From Bog-375 sp049698695 (GTDB lineage: Bacteria > Acidobacteriota > Terriglobia > Bryobacterales > Bryobacteraceae), in the NCBI GenBank assembly GCA_049698695.1, contig JBAVYH010000108.1:1-64000 (forward strand): a stretch of DNA of 64,000 nt, in the 5' to 3' direction. The translations under genes were made by a program, and so were the position numbers. Below, one piece after another: positions 16,817 through 26,364 of this stretch (its first letter is position 1; each line of letters begins with the position of its first letter). The notes under the pieces were generated by a model. It did no database searches, was not told the origin of the DNA, and was given only the letters and a program-made list of their open reading frames with translations.

Positions 16817-17175
16817 AGTGGCTGCTGATTGCCATCATCGTGGCTTCCACCAGCGTGGGTGAAGTGCTGCAGGCCATCGGCATGCGGCGGCATGGCGAGA
16901 TCTGCGATTTCCGTCCCGGAGCTCTCGGCCGGGCGGCGGGCAGACTGGCATGCAACGGCATCGTCATCGGCTCCGTGGTGGCGATGGCGGTTTCGTTCTT
17001 CGCGTACCTGGGACTGCTATCGTTCACGGACCTGAGCTTCGCGGTTCCGGTGACCGCGGTCACGTATGTGGTGGAAACGGTCTTGGCCAAATACGTTTTG
17101 AAAGAGCGCGTCAACTGGCTGCGCTGGGTGGGCGCGGCGATCGTTCTCTGCGGCGTGGCGCTGGTTTCGCTGTGA
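16813..17175 (+). CDS. EamA/EmrE-like half transporter, second subunit
   Basis: A 120-aa, four-helix membrane protein (LLIAIIVASTSVGEVLQAIG, NGIVIGSVVAMAVSFFAYLG, LSFAVPVTAVTYVVETVLAKY, WVGAAIVLCGVALVSL). It overlaps both neighbours: the previous stop at its start, and its own TGA with the hpnI GTG (17172-17175). The shared VPVTxxxYVxxxxxxxxxLxERxxxxRWxGxxxxxxGVALV pattern shows that it is a paralogue of the preceding gene. I chose the ATG at 16813 over an upstream in-frame start at 16786, because it begins the first helix and fits the coupled overlap. Confidence 0.82.
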   Translation: MKWLLIAIIVASTSVGEVLQAIGMRRHGEICDFRPGALGRAAGRLACNGIVIGSVVAMAVSFFAYLGLLSFTDLSFAVPVTAVTYVVETVLAKYVLKERVNWLRWVGAAIVLCGVALVSL

Positions 17176-18281
17176 CGTTGGTGCTGGCAGTTCCGGCGCT
17201 GGCGGCGGCTGTATACTACCTGCTAGCGCTCATCGCGGCGGCAAGGTGGGGCAGGCAGCCGTCGAGGGCGGTGAATCCTCACGAGCCTCCTATCTCCATC
17301 CTCAAGCCCATTCATGGCCGCGATCCCGGCTTTTACGCCTGCATCCGCTCCCACGCGGCGCAGCACTATCCCGAGTTCGAGATTCTATTCGGGGCTACGG
17401 ATGCGGGCGACCCGGCCATAGAAGATATCGAGAGCTTGCAGCGTGAATTTCCCAACGTGCCAATCTTTCTTCACATCGTATCTACCACCGCGCCCAATGC
17501 CAAGGCCGGCGTGCTGGCGGAACTGGCGCGCCACGCCCGGCATGAGATTCTGCTGGTGAACGACGGCGACATTTTCGTGCCGCCCGACTATCTCCGCGCG
17601 GTGGCGGCGCCGCTGGCGGATGCCGGAACCGGGCTGGTGACGTGCCTCTACCGCGCGCACGGCGGATCGGCGGCGACGCGCATGGAGGCACTCGGCATCG
17701 CCACCGACTTCGCTCCCAGCGTGCTGGTGGCGCGGCTGTTGGGAGTGGCCGAATTCGCGCTCGGTTCCACTATGGCCTTCCGCGCCGAAACGCTGCGCGC
17801 CATCGGCGGTTTCGAAAGCATCTTCGATTACCTGGCCGACGATTACCAGCTTGGCCGGCACATCCATCAACTCGGACTGCACATCGCCTTCGCGGACGTG
17901 GTGGTGGAAACCAACCTGGGGGCCGGCTCCTGGCGCCAGGTCTGGCGGCACCAGTTGCGGTGGGCGCGCACCATCCGCGTCTCACGGTTTTCAGGGTACT
18001 GCGGCTCGATTGTCACCCATGCCACGTTGTGGAGCCTGGTAGCGCTGTTGGCCGGAGCGTGGTGGGTGGCCATCCCGGCTCTGGCGCTGCGTATTGCGGC
18101 CGGCACTTGGATCGCCGCCGACGTCCTGGAAGACCCGACCGCAGCCCGCGGTGCGGCGCTCATTCCTGTCCGCGATCTGCTAGGGTTCGCGGTCTGGCTC
18201 GCCGGACTTTTCGGCACGACCGTCGAGTGGCGCGGCCTCACACTGCGCCTTGGTCCGGACGGAACGATTCAGCCCAATTAG
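17172..18281 (+). CDS. hpnI: Hopanoid glycosyltransferase HpnI
   Basis: A 369-aa GT2 family enzyme similar to ceramide glucosyltransferase. In known systems HpnI transfers N-acetylglucosamine to bacteriohopanetetrol. An N-terminal membrane helix is followed by PPISILKPIHGRDPGFYACI, a D-x-D-like NDGDIFVPPDYL, GSTMAFRAETLRAIGGF, and the R-W motif (HQLRWARTIRVSR, a Q-x-x-R-W type). Two C-terminal membrane helices end the protein. It starts at GTG overlapping the upstream stop, so four genes (hpnJ to hpnI) form one tightly coupled operon. Confidence 0.85.
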   Translation: MTLVLAVPALAAAVYYLLALIAAARWGRQPSRAVNPHEPPISILKPIHGRDPGFYACIRSHAAQHYPEFEILFGATDAGDPAIEDIESLQREFPNVPIFLHIVSTTAPNAKAGVLAELARHARHEILLVNDGDIFVPPDYLRAVAAPLADAGTGLVTCLYRAHGGSAATRMEALGIATDFAPSVLVARLLGVAEFALGSTMAFRAETLRAIGGFESIFDYLADDYQLGRHIHQLGLHIAFADVVVETNLGAGSWRQVWRHQLRWARTIRVSRFSGYCGSIVTHATLWSLVALLAGAWWVAIPALALRIAAGTWIAADVLEDPTAARGAALIPVRDLLGFAVWLAGLFGTTVEWRGLTLRLGPDGTIQPN

Positions 18282-18288
18282 GAAGTTT

Positions 18289-18318
18289 CAGACCTCATTA
18301 TGTTAAACTTACGGTCTG
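18289..18318 (+). promoter_or_regulatory. Possible leader hairpin before adk
   Basis: CAGACC (18289-18294) can pair with GGTCTG (18313-18318), the latter directly abutting the GGAGG ribosome site of adk. The stem is short with an 18-nt loop, and TATGTT inside it may instead be a -10 box. Either way this is weak. Confidence 0.2.
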
Positions 18319-18327
18319 GAGGCTGTC

Positions 18328-18999
18328 GTGATTCTGTTGCTGTTTGGGCCGCCGGGCTGTGGCAAAGGTACGCAAGCGACCTCACTTGCTGAAGAATTCC
18401 ACATACCCGCCATCTCCACGGGTGAAATGTTCCGCGCCGAATGCAAGGCGGGAACGGAATTGGGCAAGCAGGCCAGCGCCATCATGCAGGCCGGCGGCCT
18501 AGTGGGCGATGACATCGTCAACGGCATCGTTGCCAACCGCATTTCGCGGCGGGACTGCGCTCGGGGCTTCCTGCTGGACGGCTACCCGCGCACCGTGCCG
18601 CAGGCGCAGAACTTCGCGCGGCTGTTGGCCGAACGCGGCCTGCCCGAACCGGTGGTGATTCACCTCGACGTGCCGGACTGGCTTTTGGTGGTGCGTCTGA
18701 CCGCCCGCCGCCAGTGCCCCAAATGCCTGAAGATTTACAATCTGCAGTCGCAGCCGCCACGCATTGCGGGTTATTGCGACGAAGATGGCTCGGGGTTGCT
18801 CACGCGCGAGGACGATCAGGAATCCGTGATTCGCGACCGGCTGCATGCGTACAGCCAGCTCACAGGTCCGATTCTCGACTGGTACGGGCCGGCGCGCGTC
18901 CACACGGTGGATGGCGCCCAGCCGCCGGAGCAGGTAGCGCGGGCTATCGAGCAGGCTGTGATCGAAGCAGCCGGTAAGACACCCGTCACGGTTCGATAG
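18328..18999 (+). CDS. adk: Adenylate kinase
   Basis: Catalyses ATP + AMP = 2 ADP. The 223-aa product has the P-loop GPPGCGKGT at residues 7-15, the AMP-binding region STGEMFR and GYPRT, and a long-type lid. The lid carries C130-P-K-C133 and C150-DE-D153, the Cys/Cys/Cys/Asp zinc-site variant. GTG start with GGAGG 6 nt upstream. It follows hpnI by 46 bp and may be partly read through from it. Its last 14 bp overlap the convergent 1156-aa gene. Confidence 0.96.
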   Translation: MILLLFGPPGCGKGTQATSLAEEFHIPAISTGEMFRAECKAGTELGKQASAIMQAGGLVGDDIVNGIVANRISRRDCARGFLLDGYPRTVPQAQNFARLLAERGLPEPVVIHLDVPDWLLVVRLTARRQCPKCLKIYNLQSQPPRIAGYCDEDGSGLLTREDDQESVIRDRLHAYSQLTGPILDWYGPARVHTVDGAQPPEQVARAIEQAVIEAAGKTPVTVR

Positions 19000-21900
19000 C
19001 GGCTTGACCTGCGCGCGCGAGATGGTTCCGGCCGCTGGTTTCGCTCTCGCCGGCGGAGCCGCCAAATAGGGGATCCGCGCCGATGGTGCCCGTCAACTCA
19101 TTCAGGTAAGCCGGCGAGCTGACCCGCGCCAGCGTATCCTGGGCGACTCTCAAGCGGGCTTCCAAATCGAGTTGCGGCGGGATTTCCAACTGCGAGGCGC
19201 GGAATTCCTCTAAGGCTCGCAGGTGACGCTCCCACAATTCGGTATCTTTGCGTTGCCGCGTGCGGAGGCGCTGGCGATACCAATCGCTGGCCAGAACGGC
19301 TTCGCGGGTGAACTGCGCGCGCAGGCACGGATCCTGGAGGGTCATCCCCTGGTAGGTGCCATGAACCATGATCTCGAGCAATGCGCGAAGCGGCGGACAG
19401 GCATCCTCCACGCCGCCATCTTCGAAATACGCCTGGGCAACGCGCCGCTGACTTTCCACGATGGCGTCGACTCCGGAAGCGAACATGGCCAGGTCCTGTC
19501 TCTCCGGGCGCAACAGCTCTTCCGGAAAGACCGCGTCGGGCGTTTCGAAAATGCGTCCCAGGAAGACGTCGGCAAAGCGCGGCGTGATCCGGTAGCCCAG
19601 CCGGCTGGCCAGGACGACGCGGCCGTCCATGCAGAAATCCTCTACCCTTTCGAGGTAGCCGTTTTCAATCAGGAAGCGGGGGTCGCGCTCTTCCACCCTC
19701 ATCCTGCACCAAAGCTCCGGCACCAGCATGCTGATATCGTGCTCCACGCGGTAGTGCGGGCCCACGTAGCCGGCCGAGGTGGTCACGGCCGCATACTCGG
19801 CCAGGATCATGGAGACCAGCGCATTGTTCACGTCGATGACGGGCAGCAAGGCGTTGAAAGGACCCTTGGTGAGAGCTCCTTCGCTGCCAAAGCCGGTGGT
19901 GGAAGGCGACTTGCCGGTCAGGCTGGAGATGAACTCCATGAACAGCTCCGGCGTTTCCTGGTAATGGATCGGACTGTAGACCGCCAACGGTGCGATGCCT
20001 AGCTTCGGTTCCGGCGGGTTGTTACGGCGGCCGGGCAAAACGGCGTTGACCGGAAAGAACACATCCTGATTCTCGGGAATGCCGCGGTCCAGGCGGGCAG
20101 TGATTTCGGCGAGGTAAGTCTCGCGGGCATGCACGAAATCCGGCCGCTTCTGCAGATAGCGGGGGTTCTTCGATGGTTTGCCGTCGACGAGGCGCGGATG
20201 GGCGGAGGATACCACGTAGGTGCCGTTCTCCGACGCCGCGAAGTTCGCAATCAGTTGCTTCATGGGCTGGCTGAAGCGGTCGAACTCGACGACATGATCG
20301 ACCAGGCGTCGGGCGTCCTCGCGGGTGAGAGGCTCGAAGTTGGAGAGGAAGGTCTCCGGGCTGGCGATATCGGCTTCGGCTTGCTGGTCGGCGCCGCGGT
20401 GAATGCCTTCGTCCGGCCGCTGGAACAGCATGGCTTCACAATTAGCCACGAGTTTGACGCTGGGATACCGGTATCTCTCGTCCAGATGCGAGAGCGCCTC
20501 GCGCGGCAGCAGAACGGACGCCGTGATATCGTCTTCCACCTGCACTTTGTCGGCCGGATGAAAATCGGGGCGCAGCTTGTAAATGCGCCAGGAGCCGTCC
20601 GGGTCGTAACCGACCCGGAGGTAATTGCTGACCAGTCTTTCCCCATCGAACTTAAGCTCATGGCCGAGGAAGCCGTTGATGCGGTCCACGGTGAAGTGCT
20701 CGCGCCACCGATCGCCCCATTCGGGCCGGTAGTAGCGCTTAACGGTGCAGACAAGCTGGCGGATGGTTTGCGGCAGGCTGCGGACCCACTGGTTGTGCTC
20801 GTCGGTGTAATCGCCGGAGGCGGTGAGGAGCTTGATCACCGAGCCGAGAGACCGCTCGAGGCTGAGAATCGGCCGGTTCGCGCGGTGGCCGGGGCGGCCG
20901 TCGCGGAAGATGTGCGAATAATCCTTATTGAGTATGGCCGCCACCTGATCCATGTCGTTGCGGTAGTTCTTGACGAAAACCGGGCCCTTGAGCAGGAGGG
21001 AGGCGATGGATTTGGAGATCTCGCTCTTGCCGCCGCCGGAGACAGTGGAGGGCTTGTGACAGAGGGTGCCGTCGGGGCGCGTGCCGACCAGCCGCCAGGC
21101 GGTCCCGGTAAGCTGCTTTTCGAGGCGAAGCCGGAAGCCCGACGGAAGCACGTAAACCTCTTCGGCACGCAGTGGGATCTGCCGGCGCTGGCCCTGCGAT
21201 TCCCAGCAGACGATCCCTTCGCGAACACCGAACGTGGAGGACTCGGGAATGTAAAGGATGCTGGGGAAACTGCGGTCCACGGCGTGACCTTCCGGTTGCG
21301 CTTCGACACGGCTGCCGAGCAGGCGCATGGCCGCTTCAAACGTGGTGCTTTTCAGGCGCACGGTCCGATTGGCGATGAAATCCTGACCGAGGATATAAGA
21401 AGGGAAGGCAATGGCGCCGCCGGCGTGCTCCTCTTCGCACAACCCGTAAAGGTTAGCCGCGAAGCTGATTTGGGTTTTGACTTCCTTCTTGCAATAGCCA
21501 AAATAGTTGTCGGCGATGATGGTTACCATAACGCCGGATTCGTCGCGGCAGGCGACCTTGAAAGGCCTGCCATCGTTGTAGAGCTCATCCGGCTGGCTCC
21601 AGCACATGCCGTCGCGTTTCTGCCGTTCGGTGGCCTGGCCGGCGTGTGGCAGGCCCAACTCCGTCTTACGCACCGAGGCGAGGTGGGGGGCCAGAATGAC
21701 GCAGCCGGAATGGCCAGTCCAGTGGAGGACATCAAGAGCCGCGTCATTTTCCGGCAAGTACGGATCGCCGCCGTTGCCGAAGAGGCACTCCACGAAATCC
21801 AGGTTGGCAACCAGCGTTCCGGGAGCGAAAAAGCGGATCTCCATGCTTCTTTCCGGCTCGCGACTGGTAGCGGGGCAGACCACCGGCCGCAGGAGCAGCG

Positions 21901-22456
21901 AAACGAACAAGCCGACGGCCTCGGCTTCGGCGGCGGTATACGGCAGTGCCAACACATCAGGTGTGGGATGCAGGGCCATCTGAAGCAGGGCGGCGAAAAC
22001 AGGTTTGGGTACGGCGATCTTGTCGGCGGCGATGGGCAAACCACCTTCCGCGACATGGAAGGCGCCTTGCGTGGTGCGGCGGTCATTCTTGGGATTGTGC
22101 AGGACGCCCTGGGCAACGCGGTAGGAATCGAGATAAGGCGAGTGAAAATGCTCCGCGCCCGGCGGAAAGGAGAGAGCCCGCGCCAACCCCGGCAGGTCGA
22201 GGGTCAGAGTACGGGATGCGAGGCGCGGCGACCCCTGGGGGCAAATGTCCTTGAGGTAACGGTCGAGAAAACTTTGGATGCGCGCATCCACCGGACAAAG
22301 GAGGTCGCGCAGCAGTTGTTCTTTCTGGTGGATATTCCGGAGGAGAGGTCCGGCTAGTTGGAGGAAGTACGGGTCCGATGTGGTGCGAGGGGTGGATCGG
22401 CCCAATGCCGCCAGTTTGAGACTGATGTAGCGTTCGAGTGCTCGATGGGTGTCCAT
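18986..22456 (-). CDS. 1156-aa protein, candidate PPi-type PEP carboxykinase
   Basis: A very large soluble protein without signal peptide or membrane segments. A glycine-rich P-loop-like motif SGGGKSEIS lies at about residues 470-478, preceded by a long N-terminal region with TGHSGCVILAPHLASVRKT near 240. Size and soluble character fit the pyrophosphate-dependent PEP carboxykinases of Propionibacterium and Entamoeba (about 1140 aa), and the P-loop would suit a PEPCK-like fold. I cannot confirm this by alignment, so it is a tentative assignment. If right, it links PEP and oxaloacetate using PPi. The 3' end overlaps adk. Confidence 0.45.
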   Translation of the reverse strand: MDTHRALERYISLKLAALGRSTPRTTSDPYFLQLAGPLLRNIHQKEQLLRDLLCPVDARIQSFLDRYLKDICPQGSPRLASRTLTLDLPGLARALSFPPGAEHFHSPYLDSYRVAQGVLHNPKNDRRTTQGAFHVAEGGLPIAADKIAVPKPVFAALLQMALHPTPDVLALPYTAAEAEAVGLFVSLLLRPVVCPATSREPERSMEIRFFAPGTLVANLDFVECLFGNGGDPYLPENDAALDVLHWTGHSGCVILAPHLASVRKTELGLPHAGQATERQKRDGMCWSQPDELYNDGRPFKVACRDESGVMVTIIADNYFGYCKKEVKTQISFAANLYGLCEEEHAGGAIAFPSYILGQDFIANRTVRLKSTTFEAAMRLLGSRVEAQPEGHAVDRSFPSILYIPESSTFGVREGIVCWESQGQRRQIPLRAEEVYVLPSGFRLRLEKQLTGTAWRLVGTRPDGTLCHKPSTVSGGGKSEISKSIASLLLKGPVFVKNYRNDMDQVAAILNKDYSHIFRDGRPGHRANRPILSLERSLGSVIKLLTASGDYTDEHNQWVRSLPQTIRQLVCTVKRYYRPEWGDRWREHFTVDRINGFLGHELKFDGERLVSNYLRVGYDPDGSWRIYKLRPDFHPADKVQVEDDITASVLLPREALSHLDERYRYPSVKLVANCEAMLFQRPDEGIHRGADQQAEADIASPETFLSNFEPLTREDARRLVDHVVEFDRFSQPMKQLIANFAASENGTYVVSSAHPRLVDGKPSKNPRYLQKRPDFVHARETYLAEITARLDRGIPENQDVFFPVNAVLPGRRNNPPEPKLGIAPLAVYSPIHYQETPELFMEFISSLTGKSPSTTGFGSEGALTKGPFNALLPVIDVNNALVSMILAEYAAVTTSAGYVGPHYRVEHDISMLVPELWCRMRVEERDPRFLIENGYLERVEDFCMDGRVVLASRLGYRITPRFADVFLGRIFETPDAVFPEELLRPERQDLAMFASGVDAIVESQRRVAQAYFEDGGVEDACPPLRALLEIMVHGTYQGMTLQDPCLRAQFTREAVLASDWYRQRLRTRQRKDTELWERHLRALEEFRASQLEIPPQLDLEARLRVAQDTLARVSSPAYLNELTGTIGADPLFGGSAGESETSGRNHLARAGQAAIEP

Positions 22457-22670
22457 ACGGGACCAGTGGCGGCGACGGCGGGGCGCCGCTTCTTTCTAGC
22501 TTAACCGCTCGGATGTGCCGGTGCCGGCGCAGCCACAAGAGCGGCGCAGGTCAGTCACCAGCGTCGGCGAAGAGGCACAAGCGCAACTGGGCGGTTGGGC
22601 GTTCCTGAAAGAGCCAGGACAATCGTGTTCGCTATGGTACCATTTTGGATGCAGGCCCTTGCATCGCGCC

Positions 22671-22764
<94 letters not shown>

Positions 22765-22918
22765 GAATTGAGCCGGGATTTCATTTTAGGACCAGGAATG
22801 TGAGGCTCGGAGCAGTGTGCGGCATGAAGTGGGCGAGATTCTCCGCCCCGATGCGGAGTTGACTCGTGCGCGCTCGCGACGCTACAGTGAGAGTGTCCTT
22901 TTCCGCTCGATCCCGCCA

Positions 22919-22996
22919 GTCCCCATCGTCTAGCCCGGCCTAGGACATCGCCCTTTCACGGCGGTAACGGGGGTTCGAATCCCCCTGGGGACGCCA
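22919..22996 (+). tRNA. tRNA-Glu (TTC)
   Basis: A 78-nt tRNA. The acceptor GTCCCCA pairs with TGGGGAC (22986-22992), then discriminator G and an encoded CCA. Anticodon TTC lies at 22955-22957 in a 7-nt loop, and the T-loop GGTTCGAATCC is intact. Confidence 0.97.
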
Positions 22997-23240
22997 ACTA
23001 CACAAACGAGTCAACCGCGCCTGAACCTGCGTTCCCCAAATCCGGTGGTTGTGGCGATGTATGAGGCTCACTCAGTGCCGGGTTCTACCGATCCGGCCAC
23101 CCGTTGTGTGCCGCTTCCATAAGACTCGAGAGGCGGCACCGGATGGGAATGAGCGAAATCGTACATTGGTACCAGCACTCTTGACGGCAGAGGGGCAACT
23201 CGGATAGTCTTTTGCGGACGAGGGAAAAGAGGGGGCTGCT

Positions 23241-25505
23241 GTGATCCGGTGTTTACCAGTCGTACTGTTGGCGACAGGAGTAGCCTGTGCTCAGGGCTCG
23301 CTCGTTCTGCTTGACCCTCCTTTGCTGAATGTAGACGACCATGGAGTTGCCACCGTGGCGATCACCCTCAAGAATCCTGGCGCGAAGCCGGTGGCGCTGC
23401 GGCTCAACCTGTCCGATTTCCAGCACAAAACAGCATCCGGTAAGGTCTATCCGCTGGGCACGAATTACAGCTTTACGCCGCTGGCGGATTCCGACAAGGC
23501 CGATTTCAACAGCGGCGTGGTAAGCCAGACCCTCCACCTGAAGCTATCCGTGGTGCGGCTATGGGATGCCGGACAGTCTATTGCCATCCTGAAGAACGGC
23601 GAAGAGGACATTCCCACTGAAAGCGGGGCACGGCGTTCTGTCCTAAGCGCTGTACGCATACCGGCATCCTATGGTGTCCAGATCGAAGGGGCAGGCGATG
23701 CGCCGCCGGAAATCGTTTTTTCGCGCGGCAGCAAGACGCTGGTGCGGGTGCTCAACAACGATGCGATGAACTATCGCTTCCAATGGCAATTGCGCGCCGG
23801 GAGCCGGCTGAGCGCTTCGGCCAATCCCTATCTGGAGCTACCGAGCCATGGAAGCGCTTACCTGGATCTGACCGACGCCAAGCCTGGAATCTCGTTGTTG
23901 GAGGGTGGCACCATAAAAGACCAGCTATCGGCAGGCGAACTGGTGTTTCAGCCGCTGCTGGACGCCGATGTCGGCCTGCCACCCATCGCTCCCAAGATTC
24001 TCCCGTTGAGCTTGCGACTGCAATATTGGAGCGGTGGTTTCCAGCAGGCGTGGAACGCATTCTGGATCTTTCTGCTGCTCACGCTGGGTGGGATGACGTC
24101 GATCTGGGTACACTGCGGGATGCCCAACACGACTCGTGCTTTAGCCATGACGCGTTCGGTAGCCGAGTTGACAGCGAAACTAAACGGAATCGGGCCTGAT
24201 ATCGCTTCCCATTCGAGAGTGATGCTGGCGGGGCGCCTTGCCGGAATCGAAACCAACCTTCGATCCACATGGTGGATCTTCCCTTCTTTTGCGGCAACAC
24301 TGGACGCTTCCGACAAGGAACTGCAAACGGTGACCGAGTGGCTCAACGTGGCGTATGACGTGTCGATGGTCCTGCGCGCCGCACGTGAAAAGACGCAAAA
24401 CGGGATTCCCCCAACCGTGCTCGTTTGGATTCGGGAGAAGTGCAACTGTGCCCTGTCTCATTTCGAGAGCGGCTTCACCACCCCAGACGAACTGAAAGAG
24501 ATGCGAGACGATTTAGCCGCGGCGCAGCAATACCTCACGGCCGGCTCCGAAGGCGGCGCCCTGCCCGAGCTGGAGCGTGCGATCCAGGAGCGCGAGGAGC
24601 GTCTGGCGCCGCTGCTGGATTCGATCGAAGCAACTTTCCCGAAACGGTTTGACGGCCTCTGCGCTCAGGTCCGGAGTCAGATGGGCCATCAGGCCACTCC
24701 CGCGTCTTATCTGGACCGCGATACCTTGAGCCTGAAGGTGGACCTTCTACGCCAGGTGTCTGATCTAATGAAGCGCGCCGGAACGGCCGCCACCACGACA
24801 GGGAGGCGTGCTCCCGCCGCGGCGGGCGACGCCGAACCATTGCTTCTGGAGATAAACCTCCCGCGGGCTCTGAATTACATCTGCACGGACGCACCGGAGA
24901 CGCTACGCCTGGCGCACTTGTTTGTCAACGAAATGCGCCAAGGCGTTTATGAAACGGACCTGCTTGCCGAGATCAAGGCCAACCCGCCGAGGATCACCGT
25001 TTTGCAGGACCCATTGGAATGCGATAGCTGTGCGCCGGTGCACTTCAGCGTGCAGTTTCACCGCCCACTACTGAACGATGCGGCGGCGGCCGCGGAGTGG
25101 ACCTGCGCTTGGGACTTCGGCGACAGGACCATTCGCGAGACTGGATGGGACGTCTACCATTGGTTTCGCAAGACGGGTCTCCACCAGATCTCTGTTTCGA
25201 TCACCAATCTTGATGGCGACTCTGTGTTGAGCCAGGCGCTGACGCTCGACGTAGACGTTGGCGTCAAGGACCGGCGCTTGCGCTGGTACCGCCGTTTCTT
25301 GAAGATAGGAAGGCCGCATGCCGAAACCATGCTGGAGGCCAGTCGCCTGGCCATGGTGCTCACTATAGCGGTCATCGGGTTGGTAGGGTCGGCGCAGCAT
25401 CAGGCACAAAGCCTGACCCTGTTGCAGGCGGCCGGCGCGGTTTTCGCATTGGGCTTTGGCGCCGACACTTTGAAGAATCTCATCACACAACGAGGAGGAA
25501 ACTAG
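23241..25505 (+). CDS. Membrane protein with Ig-like ectodomain, helical region and PKD-like domain
   Basis: A 754-aa protein I do not recognise. A signal peptide (MIRCLPVVLLATGVACAQ) leads to a beta-rich domain (about 20-265). A membrane helix follows (about 271-293, AFWIFLLLTLGGMTSIWV), then a mainly helical charged region (300-540). Next is a PKD-like segment near 600-680 (WTCAWDFGDRTIRETGWDVYHWF), and two C-terminal helices (about 700-717 and 727-745). GTG start with a GGGGG-rich ribosome site. The stop is directly followed by the next gene's ATG, with no gap. It is the first gene of the long co-directional cluster that ends at 51863; it could be a scaffold or sensor. Confidence 0.7.
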   Translation: MIRCLPVVLLATGVACAQGSLVLLDPPLLNVDDHGVATVAITLKNPGAKPVALRLNLSDFQHKTASGKVYPLGTNYSFTPLADSDKADFNSGVVSQTLHLKLSVVRLWDAGQSIAILKNGEEDIPTESGARRSVLSAVRIPASYGVQIEGAGDAPPEIVFSRGSKTLVRVLNNDAMNYRFQWQLRAGSRLSASANPYLELPSHGSAYLDLTDAKPGISLLEGGTIKDQLSAGELVFQPLLDADVGLPPIAPKILPLSLRLQYWSGGFQQAWNAFWIFLLLTLGGMTSIWVHCGMPNTTRALAMTRSVAELTAKLNGIGPDIASHSRVMLAGRLAGIETNLRSTWWIFPSFAATLDASDKELQTVTEWLNVAYDVSMVLRAAREKTQNGIPPTVLVWIREKCNCALSHFESGFTTPDELKEMRDDLAAAQQYLTAGSEGGALPELERAIQEREERLAPLLDSIEATFPKRFDGLCAQVRSQMGHQATPASYLDRDTLSLKVDLLRQVSDLMKRAGTAATTTGRRAPAAAGDAEPLLLEINLPRALNYICTDAPETLRLAHLFVNEMRQGVYETDLLAEIKANPPRITVLQDPLECDSCAPVHFSVQFHRPLLNDAAAAAEWTCAWDFGDRTIRETGWDVYHWFRKTGLHQISVSITNLDGDSVLSQALTLDVDVGVKDRRLRWYRRFLKIGRPHAETMLEASRLAMVLTIAVIGLVGSAQHQAQSLTLLQAAGAVFALGFGADTLKNLITQRGGN

Positions 25506-26318
25506 ATGCCGGTGCTACAACAGGGAAGCAGTGGCCCCGAGGTCGCCGATCTGCAAGACAAGCTGCGCAGTCGAGGCTTCGATCCGGGAGCATCGGATGG
25601 CTCTTTCGGTCCGGGAACTGCGGCGGCTGTGGCGGCGTTCCAACGGAGCGCCGGACTGACCGCCGATGGCGTGGTGGGTCCTCAAACGGCGGCCGCGCTG
25701 AGTCTAGTGGCCCCGGCGCCGGTTGTCTCCGCGATTCCCGCGGTCACGGTTGCGATGGTGTGCCAGATCTTTCCGAATACGCCGGCGCCGAACATCCAAG
25801 AAAACCTTCCGGTAGTGCTGAACGCTCTGGTGACGCCTCAACTGGCCAACAAGGCGATGATCCTGATGGCGCTGGGCACGATCCGTGCGGAAACTGAGTC
25901 GTTCCTACCCATCAGCGAGGGTCAATCTCCGTATAACACGTCGCCGGGTGGACATCCGTTCGACCTGTACGATTCCAGGGTGGACTTAGGAAACCAGGGG
26001 CCACCGGACGGTGAACGGTTCAAGGGACGGGGATTCATTCAGCTCACTGGCCGCACCAACTACCAGGTCCATGGAAACGCCATCGGACTGGGCAATCAAC
26101 TGATCGAGAATCCCGATCTCGCCAACGATCCCAGCATTGCGGCCCAACTGCTCGCCAGTTTTCTTAAGAGCCGCGAACAGGGTATCACAGCGGCGCTGGC
26201 CAAAGGCGATTTGGCCACCGCGCGCCGCCTGGTGAACGGCGGGTCCAATGGTATTGACCGATTTACCGACGCTTATAACATCGGTAAGTCGCTTCTGCCT
26301 GACTCAATCTCCGCTTGA
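25506..26318 (+). CDS. Peptidoglycan-binding domain plus GH19 chitinase/lysozyme-like enzyme
   Basis: A 270-aa protein. Residues 1-66 are a PG_binding_1 domain (GSSGPEVADLQDKLRSRGF, DGSFGPGTAAAVAAFQ). Residues 80-265 are GH19-like, with the candidate catalytic Glu in IRAETESFLPISE and the family signature FKGRGFIQLTGRTNYQ. It would cleave peptidoglycan or chitin. There is no signal peptide: the PG-binding domain starts at residue 4, so export would need a non-Sec route, lysis or a phage/injection-type origin. The ATG abuts the upstream stop with zero spacing. Confidence 0.85.
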   Translation: MPVLQQGSSGPEVADLQDKLRSRGFDPGASDGSFGPGTAAAVAAFQRSAGLTADGVVGPQTAAALSLVAPAPVVSAIPAVTVAMVCQIFPNTPAPNIQENLPVVLNALVTPQLANKAMILMALGTIRAETESFLPISEGQSPYNTSPGGHPFDLYDSRVDLGNQGPPDGERFKGRGFIQLTGRTNYQVHGNAIGLGNQLIENPDLANDPSIAAQLLASFLKSREQGITAALAKGDLATARRLVNGGSNGIDRFTDAYNIGKSLLPDSISA

Positions 26319-26364
26319 CGTGCGCTCGGAACAGGCATAGTATTACCAGCACAAGAGGGGAAAC

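Noticed and set aside
20129..22357. 742-codon plus-strand open frame
   Set aside because: Antisense to the 1156-aa gene; composition is low-complexity Ala/Gly/Glu/Val without recognisable domains.
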